A stretch of DNA of 64,000 bases from Prostheceraeus crozeri (lineage: Eukaryota; Platyhelminthes; Polycladida; Euryleptidae). The notes beneath the pieces were generated by a model, which worked only from the letters and a program-made list of their open reading frames with translations, made no database searches and was not told where the DNA came from. This document shows positions 42,301 through 45,633 of this stretch, piece after piece; positions within the stretch are counted from its first letter, which is position 1, and each line of letters begins with the position of its first letter. The translations under genes and the position numbers were made by a program. Location of the stretch: contig CAJQUW010008964.1 in the NCBI GenBank assembly GCA_907163375.1, forward strand, positions 834,501-898,500, in the 5' to 3' direction.

Positions 42301-45300
42301 GTAACTTTTTAAGATATACTCCCAAGGTGCACCATGAATCAATAAAATCATAATTTGTCAATCAAGCAATCTTTCATTTAAACGGACGAAAAAGTAAATA
42401 ATGTACGAAGCATAGCCAGGCTTCGCTATAGAAGAATTATAATTTGGAGGAAATCGGTTTTCATAAAGATTTCGATGAAGAAAAAATAATAAACAAGATT
42501 TCAATAATATATCAGCTTCAAGGAAAATCGATGTGAATAGCCTTCGATACAAAAAACGAACTTCGAATGAAATTGATAGAGATGAAGGTTTCGATATGGA
42601 AAATACTAAATCTCGAAGGAAGTCGACTATGGATATTGATTGAGATTTTCATATAATAAAACATGAGCTTCGAGGAGAATTGAAGGGTTAAGATAAATTG
42701 CATACTTCAGAGGAAATCTGTGTAGACAGACGTTGATTAGCTCGACTGAAGCTTGAACCAAGGACACCCGGACACCGAGCGAACACTACCACATGGTCAA
42801 TGCGCCGGCAAAGTCATCGTGTAATCAAAATCAATCACTCTGTCACCGTCAGAACCGTGTTCTATGAAACTGTACTCATTACAGGATATGTCTCAGTCAT
42901 GGATAGATTCACTCACTTAAAATAAAGGAATTTTTGCCACTTTTGCTAAGGTGGTCTTTTAAATTGTTTTGTCACTTGTTTTCTATGAAAGTGAAGACGA
43001 TAGAATGACAGAAGGAATAAACACAATTATTTTTCAACGCCCTTATCTTGCTTGCTTCATTTTGAATATTGCATATCTATTTGGGGTTGGTATAATATAA
43101 CGCAAATGAATGGCCTTGAATTTCTGTTCTGAAGTCGATGCGATTGATTCTAAATATCAATGTTCTTCTGAAATATCATGGCACCATGGCATGGTGGCAA
43201 AGTATTTGGCATAGCGATCTCTCGGTCCAGTGGTCGAGCCCCGAAACTGTCATTGGAAGCAGGGATGCGTAGTCGGAGTCCTATCATCTTTGCTGGAGTT
43301 GGAGTCCTATCAAATGATAGGACTCCGGACTTCGGCTTATAACTAGACCCGAAATATAATACAAACAAATGATTTATCCACGTGCATAGCTGTCACTGTC
43401 TTGATGTCAACTTTCTCCGTCAAACAAAAGTACAGAGACACTGCTGCATGCGAAGCTTGTAGCAGTTGAAGGAATAAACCGTGATAGTGAAAAAAAGTCT
43501 TTTCACTCGATGATTTAGTAGAGAAGACAAGCCTTCCTAGCCTCGATCACACCTATGCACCAAAGGTCACATCAGAGACAAAAATGAAATATTAGTTTGT
43601 TTGAGAACATTACCTCTTACCCTCACATTAATCGCGTGTGATCCCTCCTCCAAAGCGCATTTTAAAATCGAAAGTGCTCACATTTTCTGGAGAAGGATAG
43701 GGATTTTCCTGCCTGGTAGAGACTGGAGAAAGACCGTGTGAAGCACACATCAACAAGATGGGAGGAGCCGAGTCGCATGCATCCAACTTAAAGCGATATT
43801 CGACCAACCTTCATCGAAAATGATTGATGATTGATACAGCAATGATCACCAAAGATCAGGTAAGCCTATAATGATCTATCATGTAGGTTACCATTTTTTC
43901 AAAAAACTAGGCTATGTGTACTTGCCACCCGGAGTCGGAGTCCTATCAACCTACGGAGTCGGAGTCCTATCAAATTGATAGGACTCCGCATCCCTGATTG
44001 GAAGTCGGCAGTAAGGGCGTCCGGACTAAAAGTACTATAGCACTCCAGAAAAGTCTGACTACGTCAGCACCGTGCAAGTCTCCAGCATGGGGGAGTTTTT
44101 ACTTGACATATCATCTATTGATGTGATCAAAAAGCTTAATTGGTTTTCTCTGAAATGCCGCCTTAAGTTGAAATTTGTTCAAATGGTGCATAAATCACAA
44201 CAGAACATGACACCATCGTATATTTAATATGTCTTTAAAATTTTCCACAAACGTAGAAGAAATACATTGAGAATATTAGCAGATCAAAGGAAAGATACAC
44301 GTTCCTTTTCACGTAGCAAATTTGAAGACAATTCCTTTCGCGTTGATGGTTCACGTTGCTTCAAATGCATTGCCATTGACTTTTCGTCTCCTACAAACTA
44401 TCGACCATTTACTTCAGCCTGCTACCAGTATTATTTAGATTGCTTCAGAATGTGACATTTGTATTTATTTGTCTTTTTTATTTTCACCTTGCTTCTATGT
44501 GTCGCTTTTTTTGATCGATCACTATGAGGAGAGGGGAACTCTACTGTGCCTCGAGGTTAAATAAGAAATATTATTGTTATTAGCGTTTGCCACGATGCAT
44601 CACATAAATTTTATTTAAATTACTGTTTCTAAAACACTTCCATGATAGCTTTCAAGTACTCGCAAGTAAAGTTAGAGCACTTTGTTCACAGTAGGTTGAA
44701 ATTTGTAGAAAGTTAATGTGTATTTTTTTATTGAAGAAGAAAGACACTTCGACTGGCAATCATTTCATAAAACTGCAATGACGGCAGCACAGTGATTGCG
44801 AAAAGTTAGCGAGAAGTTGATTACCCAGAGCCTATGTAGAGAATTGCGTGGCACAATGTGACCACATAATTCACGACAATGGAACATCTTTGAAAAAATC
44901 TAGAAATTAAAGTGTTTCAAATGGATGGGTCAAACTTAAAGCATAATGTAGACACGCATGCTTATTTTCACCACCTATTCGCGTAAATATCAGGGGAAAT
45001 TTAATGACTGCTCATTGGTGAAAATCACATAACTCCTCCCCTGCTATTACAAGCCGAATATTCCGCAGAAATTTCCAGAAGATTTTCCGAGTTCAAATGA
45101 ATTCACGGATGATTTTAGGGTTCCCAGGCTCCTGCACCACCTTGTTTAAACAAATTAGCAGACGCCATGTTAAATATAGACGTGCAAATGTTAATGATGA
45201 GATGATAGCCTCGAAAATAATAAAATATCAGTATCAATAGAAGCCTTGATTTCTATCCAAATCGGTGTTCGATAGCGACTGATTCCGACATACTAAGTGA

Positions 45301-45633
45301 TGACTGATGAAAGAATATGGTCAAATTATTCGTAAAACTTGAATTTGCGAACTATTCTATCGCACCCGTTATTAACTAAACCATGAACTGTCGAAATCCC
45401 GGATTTTTGCCATTTTTCCCATTTCGGATAACATCTTTTTTTTAATTTTTTTGCAGGACACTCTTGCAAATTATTTTGTCATCTTTATCGCAATTTTGTG
45501 CACATATTCATATTTACTTACCAAAAATATGACCACACCGCTCATTCACATAATTCATGAAACCACTCAAATTACAATCAAGTTTGGAATCTCCAGGTGT
45601 CCACATCATCTCGTTTGACGACATAGAATCCAT
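3189..45633 (-). CDS. AACS: Acetoacetyl-CoA synthetase, 15 coding exons
   Basis: The enzyme activates acetoacetate with ATP and CoA to acetoacetyl-CoA, AMP and PPi in the cytosol, feeding ketone carbon into sterol and fatty acid synthesis. Fifteen exons join to 2032 bases. Adding the 2 bases apparently missing in exon 5 gives 678 codons, or 677 residues, against about 672 in vertebrates. Order: N-terminal cap (NYAENIL near residue 95); [10 protein letters not shown] and [16 protein letters not shown]; the AMP-binding loop [10 protein letters not shown] near residue 280; GWMMWNW and [13 protein letters not shown]-type box; SGELVCT; HGDFCMI and [24 protein letters not shown]; and the C-terminal [10 protein letters not shown] carrying the catalytic lysine region. 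Introns range from 58 bp to 12.5 kb and are full of transposons. The first ATG fits the family's N-terminus, but an acceptor-like TTACAG just upstream suggests a non-coding first exon. The exon 5 frameshift decides whether the gene is functional as sequenced. Confidence 0.93.
3480..4611 (+). mobile_element. Tc1/mariner-type transposon, internally deleted
   Basis: The element starts with CAGATTGTTTCATAAAAAAT and ends with the inverted match to CAGTCCGTTTCATAAAAAGT. The terminal repeats are about 33 bases with a few mismatches. A TA dinucleotide flanks both ends (3478-3479 and 4612-4613), the classic Tc1 target duplication. At 1132 bp it is shorter than a full element (usually 1.3-1.7 kb) and lacks the N-terminal DNA-binding half of the transposase. 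It sits in AACS intron 14, about 155 bases from exon 15. Confidence 0.88.
3984..4454 (+). pseudogene. Tc1 transposase C-terminal half
   Basis: The open frame of 156 codons carries [15 protein letters not shown] with the second catalytic aspartate, then [20 protein letters not shown], in which the glutamate completes a DDE catalytic set. It ends [16 protein letters not shown] and a KY tail, the normal Tc1 end. The first catalytic aspartate and the paired helix-turn-helix domain are missing, so it cannot act alone. The frame is otherwise intact, suggesting a fairly recent insertion. Confidence 0.88.
4612..5273. other. AACS intron 14 sequence, nothing recognised
   Basis: I see no coding frame or element ends. 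It lies between the Tc1 element and the P-type transposase relic and may include that element's 5-prime end. Confidence 0.45.
5274..7681 (+). pseudogene. P-element/THAP9-type transposase, decayed copy 1
   Basis: The likely start [10 protein letters not shown] opens a THAP zinc-finger domain (C-x4-C, then CLLHW) with LPSVFE in place of the family's AVPTIF box. Later pieces, in shifting frames, give [40 protein letters not shown] and, at 6848-7519, [20 protein letters not shown], the C-terminal block with the catalytic glutamate. A final frame ends in TAA at 7681, followed by an AATAAA at about 7688. There are at least five breaks, so the copy is dead. It lies antisense in AACS intron 14. A second, opposite-strand copy is at 10408-12011. 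Confidence 0.88.
7826..8008 (-). repeat. tRNA-derived SINE, copy 1
   Basis: Read on the minus strand it begins GGTGTCCGTGGCACAGTGG (A-box-like TGGCACAGTGG), then GAGGTCGAACCC (B-box), then a body with GTCATTGGAAGTCGGCAGGA and GTCTGACTTGAGTCAGCACC, ending in CCCCAGTAGGGGT. The same layout recurs at 9805, 18826, 43179 and 50461, with a fragment at 29524. It is a polymerase III-type SINE about 175-185 bases long. Confidence 0.85.
8009..8944. other. AACS intron 14 sequence, nothing recognised
   Basis: There is a 123-codon open frame at 8376-8747, but it has no recognisable domain and reads like chance. A GC-richer patch at 8520-8640 contains the near-repeat ACGCAGAGCGCAACCC and CGCGGAGCGCAAAAAC. 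Confidence 0.45.
8945..9198 (-). CDS. AACS: AACS coding exon 14
   Basis: The acceptor is TTTATTTTCAG and the donor GTAAGT. Eighty-four codons include [21 protein letters not shown] and [20 protein letters not shown]. The [18 protein letters not shown] stretch is a small insertion relative to vertebrates. Confidence 0.95.
9213..9770 (+). mobile_element. Degenerate LINE 3-prime region, copy 1
   Basis: The sequence is C- and A-rich with very few G on this strand, unlike its surroundings. It ends with CACACACATACACACAACGC, then CACCTCCCAATAGCAGAGAGG. The same ending occurs at 21280-21430, where the translation looks like a LINE C-terminus. The repeat lies immediately upstream of AACS exon 14 in gene direction. 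The frame at 9213-9743 is a by-product of the biased composition. Confidence 0.55.
9805..9979 (-). repeat. tRNA-derived SINE, copy 2
   Basis: It has the same organisation as the copy at 7826-8008, with TGGTCTCCGTAGCACATTGG at the head and GTCATTGGAAGTCGGCGGGA in the body. The orientation is also the same. It has diverged more, notably in the A-box. Confidence 0.8.
9980..10407. other. AACS intron 13 sequence, nothing recognised
   Basis: AT-rich sequence without a convincing gene. It may contain the 3-prime end of the P-type element that lies to its right on the minus strand. Confidence 0.45.
10408..12011 (-). pseudogene. P-element/THAP9-type transposase, copy 2, C-terminally truncated
   Basis: The frame runs from [19 protein letters not shown] (THAP: C-x4-C, later ICRKHW, then RDPPSIF) through [37 protein letters not shown] and [18 protein letters not shown], about 460 residues, and stops at 10614. 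A shifted frame continues with [18 protein letters not shown] and [15 protein letters not shown] to a stop at 10408. The C-terminal block with the last catalytic acid, present in the copy at 5274, is missing. Family knowledge: P/THAP9 transposases are GTP-dependent cut-and-paste enzymes. The open frame extends upstream to 12158, but the methionine at 12011 directly before the zinc finger is the better start. Confidence 0.88.
12180..12566. repeat. Left arm of a large interrupted inverted repeat
   Basis: From GGGCTATCCATGGACTCC at 12180 to CCATATAGGTGTGG near 12566 this arm is the reverse complement of two blocks on the right: 14947-15160 (outer block) and 14114-14285 (inner block). Identity is high by eye, with a few small indels. 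The two blocks are contiguous here, joining at about 12400. Confidence 0.9.
12567..13749. other. Spacer inside the large inverted repeat
   Basis: I see no recognised coding region. Short frames at 12926-13120, 13417-13740 and 13493-13702 have no domain signature. Confidence 0.45.
13750..13915. repeat. Near-perfect palindrome, 82-base arms, 2-base centre
   Basis: The arms 13750-13831 and 13834-13915 are perfect reverse complements by eye, around an AC centre at 13832-13833. The arm contains CAGGCCGCGTCAGGGGATAA next to the centre. A further TATAATG match beyond mismatches extends it imperfectly to roughly 13738-13928. In single-stranded form it would fold into one long hairpin. It is either a foldback element core or a local assembly inversion. 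Confidence 0.92.
14019..14113. repeat. Diverged direct copy of the outer inverted-repeat block
   Basis: AACGATGATCAGTTGATTGC and the following 80 bases resemble 14957-15055 in the same orientation, including an altered ATCATCTCGCTTTCATTTGA (here ATTATCTCGTTTTCACTTAA). It directly abuts the inner block at 14114, so the right side carries two versions of the outer block. Confidence 0.7.
14114..14285. repeat. Right arm of the large inverted repeat, inner block
   Basis: Reverse complement of 12401-12566, including GGCGGGATAGGACATGTTTC and CATTGTCCAAATCATACAAA. It ends at TCAATATTCCATAT, where the left arm runs straight into the outer block. Confidence 0.88.
14286..14946. repeat. Insertion splitting the right arm, with short repeats
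   Basis: About 660 bases separate the two right-arm blocks; the left arm has none of it. It starts with an AATTCCAATATACAATTATACC-like short repeat (ATTATACCAATTATA units) and has two direct copies of GTCAGATATAGTTCACTTGT about 30 bases apart (14391-14460). ATAT occurs at both edges and may be a target duplication. No coding signal is seen. Confidence 0.6.
14947..15160. repeat. Right arm of the large inverted repeat, outer block
   Basis: Reverse complement of 12180-12400, with TTCAATCCCATGTTCCTCTG and GTCAAATTAGCCGTCTTGTG. It ends at GGAGTCCATGGATAGCCC, only about 175 bases before the ankyrin gene's start codon. The element edge therefore lies in that gene's promoter or 5-prime UTR. Confidence 0.9.
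15335..16414 (+). CDS. ANKRD42: ANKRD42-like exon 1
   Basis: It encodes 360 codons from an ATG in a good context (GAAAATGG). The open frame runs on to a stop at 16450, but the GC donor GCAAGT after WLIE at 16414 joins in phase to exon 2 and restores the family's sequence. Use of the frame to 16450 would give a short 372-residue form lacking the coil. Confidence 0.85.
15335..20780 (+). CDS. ANKRD42: ANKRD42-like ankyrin-repeat and coiled-coil protein, three exons
   Basis: Three exons (15335-16414, 17586-17828, 20229-20780) join in phase 0 to a 624-residue protein. Residues 1-130 are charged and low in complexity. About seven ankyrin repeats follow ([99 protein letters not shown]), then [40 protein letters not shown] and [22 protein letters not shown]-terminal coiled coil ([18 protein letters not shown]) ends in a basic [12 protein letters not shown] tail. 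Repeat order, the FPGH box and the NYYQLGG-plus-coil tail match vertebrate ANKRD42 (SARP), reported as a protein-phosphatase-1-binding cytoskeletal or nuclear factor; function here is inferred only. Intron 1 is GC-AG. Intron 2 carries a SINE and a hAT element. The gene lies antisense within AACS intron 13. Confidence 0.88.
16415..17585 (+). other. ANKRD42-like intron 1
   Basis: Begins GCAAGT and ends CTTTTTTCAG. It has an AATTAATTAATAATTAATAA stretch near 16443-16465 and nothing else recognised. Confidence 0.7.
17586..17828 (+). CDS. ANKRD42: ANKRD42-like exon 2
   Basis: Acceptor CTTTTTTCAG, donor GTAAGA. The 81 codons start [20 protein letters not shown] and end KATNNAK, in the middle of an ankyrin repeat that continues in exon 3. 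Confidence 0.92.
17829..18825 (+). other. ANKRD42-like intron 2, left part
   Basis: No gene or element end was recognised. Several short frames here have no domain signature. Confidence 0.5.
18826..19000 (-). repeat. tRNA-derived SINE, copy 3
   Basis: Minus-strand head GTATCCGTGGCACAGTGGTT, the best-preserved A-box of the family here, then GAGCTCGAGCCCCG and the CATTGGAAGTCGGTAGGAAG body. It is inside intron 2 of the ankyrin gene. Confidence 0.85.
19244..20078. mobile_element. hAT-like non-autonomous element
   Basis: Left end CAGGGCTGCGGACTCCGACT and right end ...GAGACCGCAGCCCTG are inverted. The CAGGG...CCCTG termini are typical of hAT elements. The flanks are AATTTTTT and AATTTTAG, matching at six of eight bases, consistent with an aged 8-bp target duplication. 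It is 835 bp with no transposase frame and lies in ankyrin-gene intron 2. Confidence 0.65.
20229..20780 (+). CDS. ANKRD42: ANKRD42-like exon 3 and stop
   Basis: Acceptor CTGATTTCAG. It encodes 183 residues: the end of the last ankyrin repeat, a linker with [18 protein letters not shown], a coiled coil rich in heptads, and a lysine-rich end. An AGTAAA poly(A)-signal variant lies at 20878-20883. Confidence 0.9.
   Translation, partial: ETALDIAKRYNNADIIELLEAVLERIDFQPPVERVESLEGGVKFDRERTHSAKVRAKERVESYLELLRISVENYYQLGGKLELTDNHAKFVIHLKERERQVDELNQQLYHERIVREELEGKLDVLHRFMDATERERSLIQLDYDQMATENHDLKEELHAMRKKYQHGKPPKKKLKTPKRMEFK
20990..21480 (+). mobile_element. LINE 3-prime end, copy 2
   Basis: The translation near 21130-21300 gives RTLAQ-like [13 protein letters not shown] and then [15 protein letters not shown], a degenerate cysteine/histidine box near the C-terminus of several invertebrate LINE polymerases. 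It ends with CCCTCCCAATAGCAGGGAAGG, shared with 9743-9765. Frameshifts and missing cysteines show it is dead. It lies between the ankyrin gene and AACS exon 13. Confidence 0.6.
21743..21871 (-). CDS. AACS: AACS coding exon 13
   Basis: The acceptor is TTGATTCTAG and the donor GTAAGT. It encodes [31 protein letters not shown] and AEVYNI. The next intron is 12.5 kb and contains the ankyrin gene on the other strand. Confidence 0.95.
21936..22061 (-). CDS. AACS: AACS coding exon 12
   Basis: The acceptor is GTTGTTTCAG. It encodes [20 protein letters not shown] and [10 protein letters not shown]. The donor GTTACC is weak but is the one that keeps phase with exon 13 across a 64-base intron. Confidence 0.92.
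22062..24859 (-). other. AACS intron 11, left part, nothing recognised
   Basis: About 2.8 kb with no recognised element. Frames at 24045-24335 (minus; contains [11 protein letters not shown]) and 24356-24715 (plus) are longer than expected by chance but match no family I know. Confidence 0.45.
24860..25470 (+). mobile_element. LINE reverse transcriptase relic
   Basis: Near 24880 a frame gives [19 protein letters not shown], the LINE segment after the catalytic FADD box. At 25058-25288 another gives [20 protein letters not shown] and [13 protein letters not shown], a typical polymerase C-terminus. Further scraps follow in other frames to about 25470. It sits antisense in AACS intron 11, ending about 150 bases from exon 11. 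Confidence 0.7.
25617..25730 (-). CDS. AACS: AACS coding exon 11, GC donor
   Basis: The acceptor is CACTTACAG. It encodes [10 protein letters not shown] and [20 protein letters not shown]. The only donor that keeps phase with exon 12 is GCAAGT after the first base of a glycine codon, making intron 11 a GC-AG intron. The GT five bases further on would throw the next exon out of frame. Confidence 0.92.
25789..25911 (-). CDS. AACS: AACS coding exon 10
   Basis: The acceptor is ATATTTCAG and the donor GTAATG. It encodes [20 protein letters not shown] and KDILLGSIT. The intron to exon 11 is only 58 bases. Confidence 0.93.
25912..26881 (-). other. AACS intron 9, right-hand part in map order
   Basis: No gene recognised. 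A pyrimidine- and AT-rich tract with repeated TCTATATTCT motifs lies at 26425-26515. Confidence 0.5.
26882..27259 (-). mobile_element. LINE reverse transcriptase relic, CR1/jockey-like
   Basis: A 125-codon frame carries [20 protein letters not shown] and [13 protein letters not shown], then [12 protein letters not shown]. These are the FRPISLL, QFGFR-GR-T and D-S-AFD reverse transcriptase boxes in degraded form. Other domains were not found nearby. It is in sense orientation within AACS intron 9. Confidence 0.7.
27260..28214. other. AACS intron 9 sequence, nothing recognised
   Basis: Overlapping frames on both strands at 27929-28210 (93 and 88 codons) have no known domain. The section next to the H2A pseudogene is less AT-rich than its surroundings and may have arrived with it. 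Confidence 0.4.
28215..28590 (-). pseudogene. Histone H2A pseudogene
   Basis: The minus strand starts [17 protein letters not shown] then [11 protein letters not shown], the H2A N-terminus. After a frameshift it continues [20 protein letters not shown], then [19 protein letters not shown] and [14 protein letters not shown]. The RDNKKTR segment before IIPR is deleted, the acidic-patch region survives, and the C-terminal LLPKK is scrambled. At 376 bases it is nearly full length. It lies in sense orientation in AACS intron 9. Confidence 0.9.
28731..28795 (-). CDS. AACS: AACS coding exon 9
   Basis: The acceptor is TTCTTATAG and the donor GTAAGT. This 65-base exon encodes [20 protein letters not shown] histone H2A pseudogene begins about 140 bases beyond its donor. 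Confidence 0.9.
28796..30084 (-). other. AACS intron 8
   Basis: No gene is recognised apart from the SINE fragment at 29524-29595. Low-complexity pyrimidine-rich sequence occupies about 29270-29400. Confidence 0.5.
29524..29595 (+). repeat. tRNA-derived SINE, 3-prime fragment
   Basis: ATCACAACACTCCAGATTAT, GTCTGACTGTGTCAGCAACG and CTCCAGTAAGGGGGAGTAGT match the tail of the family. The tRNA-like head is missing. Confidence 0.65.
30085..30209 (-). CDS. AACS: AACS coding exon 8
   Basis: The acceptor is TCTCCTTCAG and the donor GTAAGT. It encodes [16 protein letters not shown] and [11 protein letters not shown], highly conserved in the family. It ends in phase 2. Confidence 0.95.
30281..30361 (-). 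CDS. AACS: AACS coding exon 7
   Basis: The acceptor is TTATTTCAG and the donor GTAAGT. Twenty-seven codons include [20 protein letters not shown]. Only 71 bases of intron separate it from exon 8. Confidence 0.92.
30476..30766 (-). mobile_element. LINE reverse transcriptase C-terminal fragment
   Basis: A 96-codon frame with [36 protein letters not shown] and [20 protein letters not shown]. This is a common LINE block (FCYLGD...G...VYS-CVRS-ML-G-E-W). Nothing upstream of it is preserved. It is in sense orientation in AACS intron 6, about 115 bases from exon 7. Confidence 0.85.
30767..31559 (-). other. AACS intron 6 sequence, nothing recognised
   Basis: No domain or repeat boundary was seen. 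It may hold decayed parts of the neighbouring LINE and Penelope relics. Confidence 0.45.
31560..32180 (-). mobile_element. Penelope-like reverse transcriptase relic
   Basis: Around 31960-32090 the minus strand reads [20 protein letters not shown] followed by [14 protein letters not shown], which is the SFDV-SLFTNIPLDE box of Penelope-like polymerases. Downstream frames are broken. No GIY-YIG part is visible. It is a second, older Penelope trace beside the one at 48.5 kb. Confidence 0.7.
32181..33214 (-). other. AACS intron 6 sequence, nothing recognised
   Basis: No coding signal seen. A short frame does not extend beyond chance length. Confidence 0.5.
33215..33903 (+). mobile_element. hAT transposon, deletion derivative, perfect 8-bp duplication
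   Basis: The ends TAGGGCAGTTTTTTTT and its inverse AAAAAAAACTGCCCTA bound a 689-bp unit. ATGATTAC is present directly on each side (33207-33214 and 33904-33911), a perfect 8-bp target duplication as made by hAT transposases. Subterminal GTCAAAATTT motifs recur on both sides. Inside are two overlapping transposase fragments. It lies in AACS intron 6. Confidence 0.92.
33322..33788 (+). pseudogene. hAT transposase C-terminal remnant
   Basis: Two frames that overlap by a few bases (33322-33582, 33579-33788). The second has [20 protein letters not shown] and [16 protein letters not shown], the hAT C-terminal dimerisation domain. The first ([20 protein letters not shown]) probably comes from the region before it, now out of frame. 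The BED finger and catalytic core are deleted. Confidence 0.85.
34239..34377 (-). CDS. AACS: AACS coding exon 6 (AMP-binding loop)
   Basis: The acceptor is TCATTTCAG and the donor GTAAGT. It encodes [20 protein letters not shown], the ATP/AMP-binding loop. One base completes the codon split with exon 5, and the exon ends in phase 0. Confidence 0.95.
34378..36127 (-). other. AACS intron 5
   Basis: No element recognised. The 111- and 84-codon frames at 35272-35725 show no domain and overlap each other, so neither is called. Confidence 0.5.
36128..36319 (-). CDS. AACS: AACS coding exon 5, with a frameshift
   Basis: The acceptor is TTTAACAG and the donor GTGAGT. The first part reads [17 protein letters not shown] and [16 protein letters not shown]. 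The second part, in another frame, reads [17 protein letters not shown] and on to the donor. Exon 6 needs a phase-2 end, but the exon is 192 bases; 194 would fit and would also match the family's length exactly. Two bases are therefore missing in the AAGAGG run near 36216-36222. This is either a sequencing or assembly error or a real inactivating allele. Confidence 0.85.
36320..37352 (-). other. AACS intron 4
   Basis: Two plus-strand frames of 61 and 94 codons (36590-36775, 36814-37098) have unremarkable composition and no recognised domain. No repeat ends seen. Confidence 0.5.
37353..37564 (-). CDS. AACS: AACS coding exon 4
   Basis: The acceptor is TTGTTACAG and the donor GTGAGC. It carries [24 protein letters not shown] and TSPDFG, all diagnostic AACS blocks. 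It starts with the last two bases of a split arginine codon and ends in phase 0. Confidence 0.95.
37565..38526 (-). other. AACS intron 3
   Basis: Contains a cluster of ATGCAATTCATT-type short repeats at about 37863-37930 (four or five imperfect units). Otherwise nothing recognised. Confidence 0.55.
38527..38647 (-). CDS. AACS: AACS coding exon 3
   Basis: The acceptor is CTGTTGTAG and the donor GTAAGT. Forty codons plus one base include [17 protein letters not shown], the conserved WF...NYAEN block of acyl-CoA synthetases. Confidence 0.93.
38648..40204 (-). other. AACS intron 2
   Basis: AT-rich with no recognised gene or repeat. The 90-codon minus frame at 39665-39937 is hydrophobic but matches nothing known to me. 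Confidence 0.5.
40205..40308 (-). CDS. AACS: AACS coding exon 2
   Basis: The acceptor is GTTACAG and the donor GTAAGT. Two bases complete the codon begun in exon 1, then 34 codons follow ([20 protein letters not shown]), matching the family's YxxLxxWS segment. It ends in phase 0. Confidence 0.9.
40847..40874. repeat. Short perfect hairpin
   Basis: GATTCTTTGCG and CGCAAAGAATC are perfect complements around a 6-base loop (AAACAC). It lies just before a mariner-type coding scrap and may be part of that element. Confidence 0.6.
40922..41008 (+). mobile_element. Tc1/mariner transposase C-terminal scrap
   Basis: The frame reads [20 protein letters not shown] then AEGGHIS and stop, matching the ending of Tc1 transposases (SMPRR...VI-A-GG-T). 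No DDE region or terminal repeats could be placed around it. It is in AACS intron 1, antisense. Confidence 0.65.
41009..43178 (-). other. AACS intron 1 sequence with degenerate repeats
   Basis: No gene recognised. Between about 42430 and 42720 the motif CTTCGAGGAAATCGAT recurs five or so times in altered forms (for example CTTCAAGGAAAATCGATG and CTTCGAATGAAATTGATAG), suggesting an old tandem array with a period of about 50-60 bases. Confidence 0.45.
43179..44108 (+). repeat. tRNA-derived SINE, copy 4, split by a hAT element
   Basis: The head at 43179-43259 (GGCATGGTGGCAAAG, GTGGTCGAGCCCCG, TCATTGGAAG) and the tail at 43997-44108 (ATTGGAAGTCGGCAGTAAGG, GTCTGACTACGTCAGCACCG, CTCCAGCATGGGGGAG) form one family member once the 737-base insert is set aside. 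Confidence 0.85.
43260..43996. mobile_element. hAT-type MITE inserted in a SINE
   Basis: The ends are CAGGGATGCG...CGGAGTCC and the inverse GGACTCCGCATCCCTG. ATTGGAAG flanks both sides exactly (43252-43259 and 43997-44004); the SINE consensus has it once, which proves an 8-bp target duplication. GTCGGAGTCCTATCA recurs several times near both ends and on both strands, as expected for subterminal transposase-binding sites. No transposase frame is present. Confidence 0.92.
44225..44600 (+). mobile_element. LINE 3-prime end fragment, CR1/jockey-like
   Basis: A frame at 44267-44455 with [20 protein letters not shown] and [17 protein letters not shown] resembles the LINE C-terminal block R-S-x-FGxRSFxVxGPxxWN...FKxxLKxxLF. 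It ends near 44580 in ATTATTGTTATTAG, a short-repeat tail. In AACS intron 1, antisense. Confidence 0.6.
44601..45521 (-). other. AACS intron 1, 5-prime part
   Basis: AT-rich, with nothing recognised. It ends at the GTAAGT donor of exon 1. Confidence 0.5.
45522..45633 (-). CDS. AACS: AACS coding exon 1
   Basis: It encodes 37 residues plus one base, starting at an ATG whose product contains [10 protein letters not shown], the family's N-terminal motif. The donor is GTAAGT. A TTACAG acceptor 10 bases before the ATG suggests an upstream untranslated exon, which I could not locate. Confidence 0.8.
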
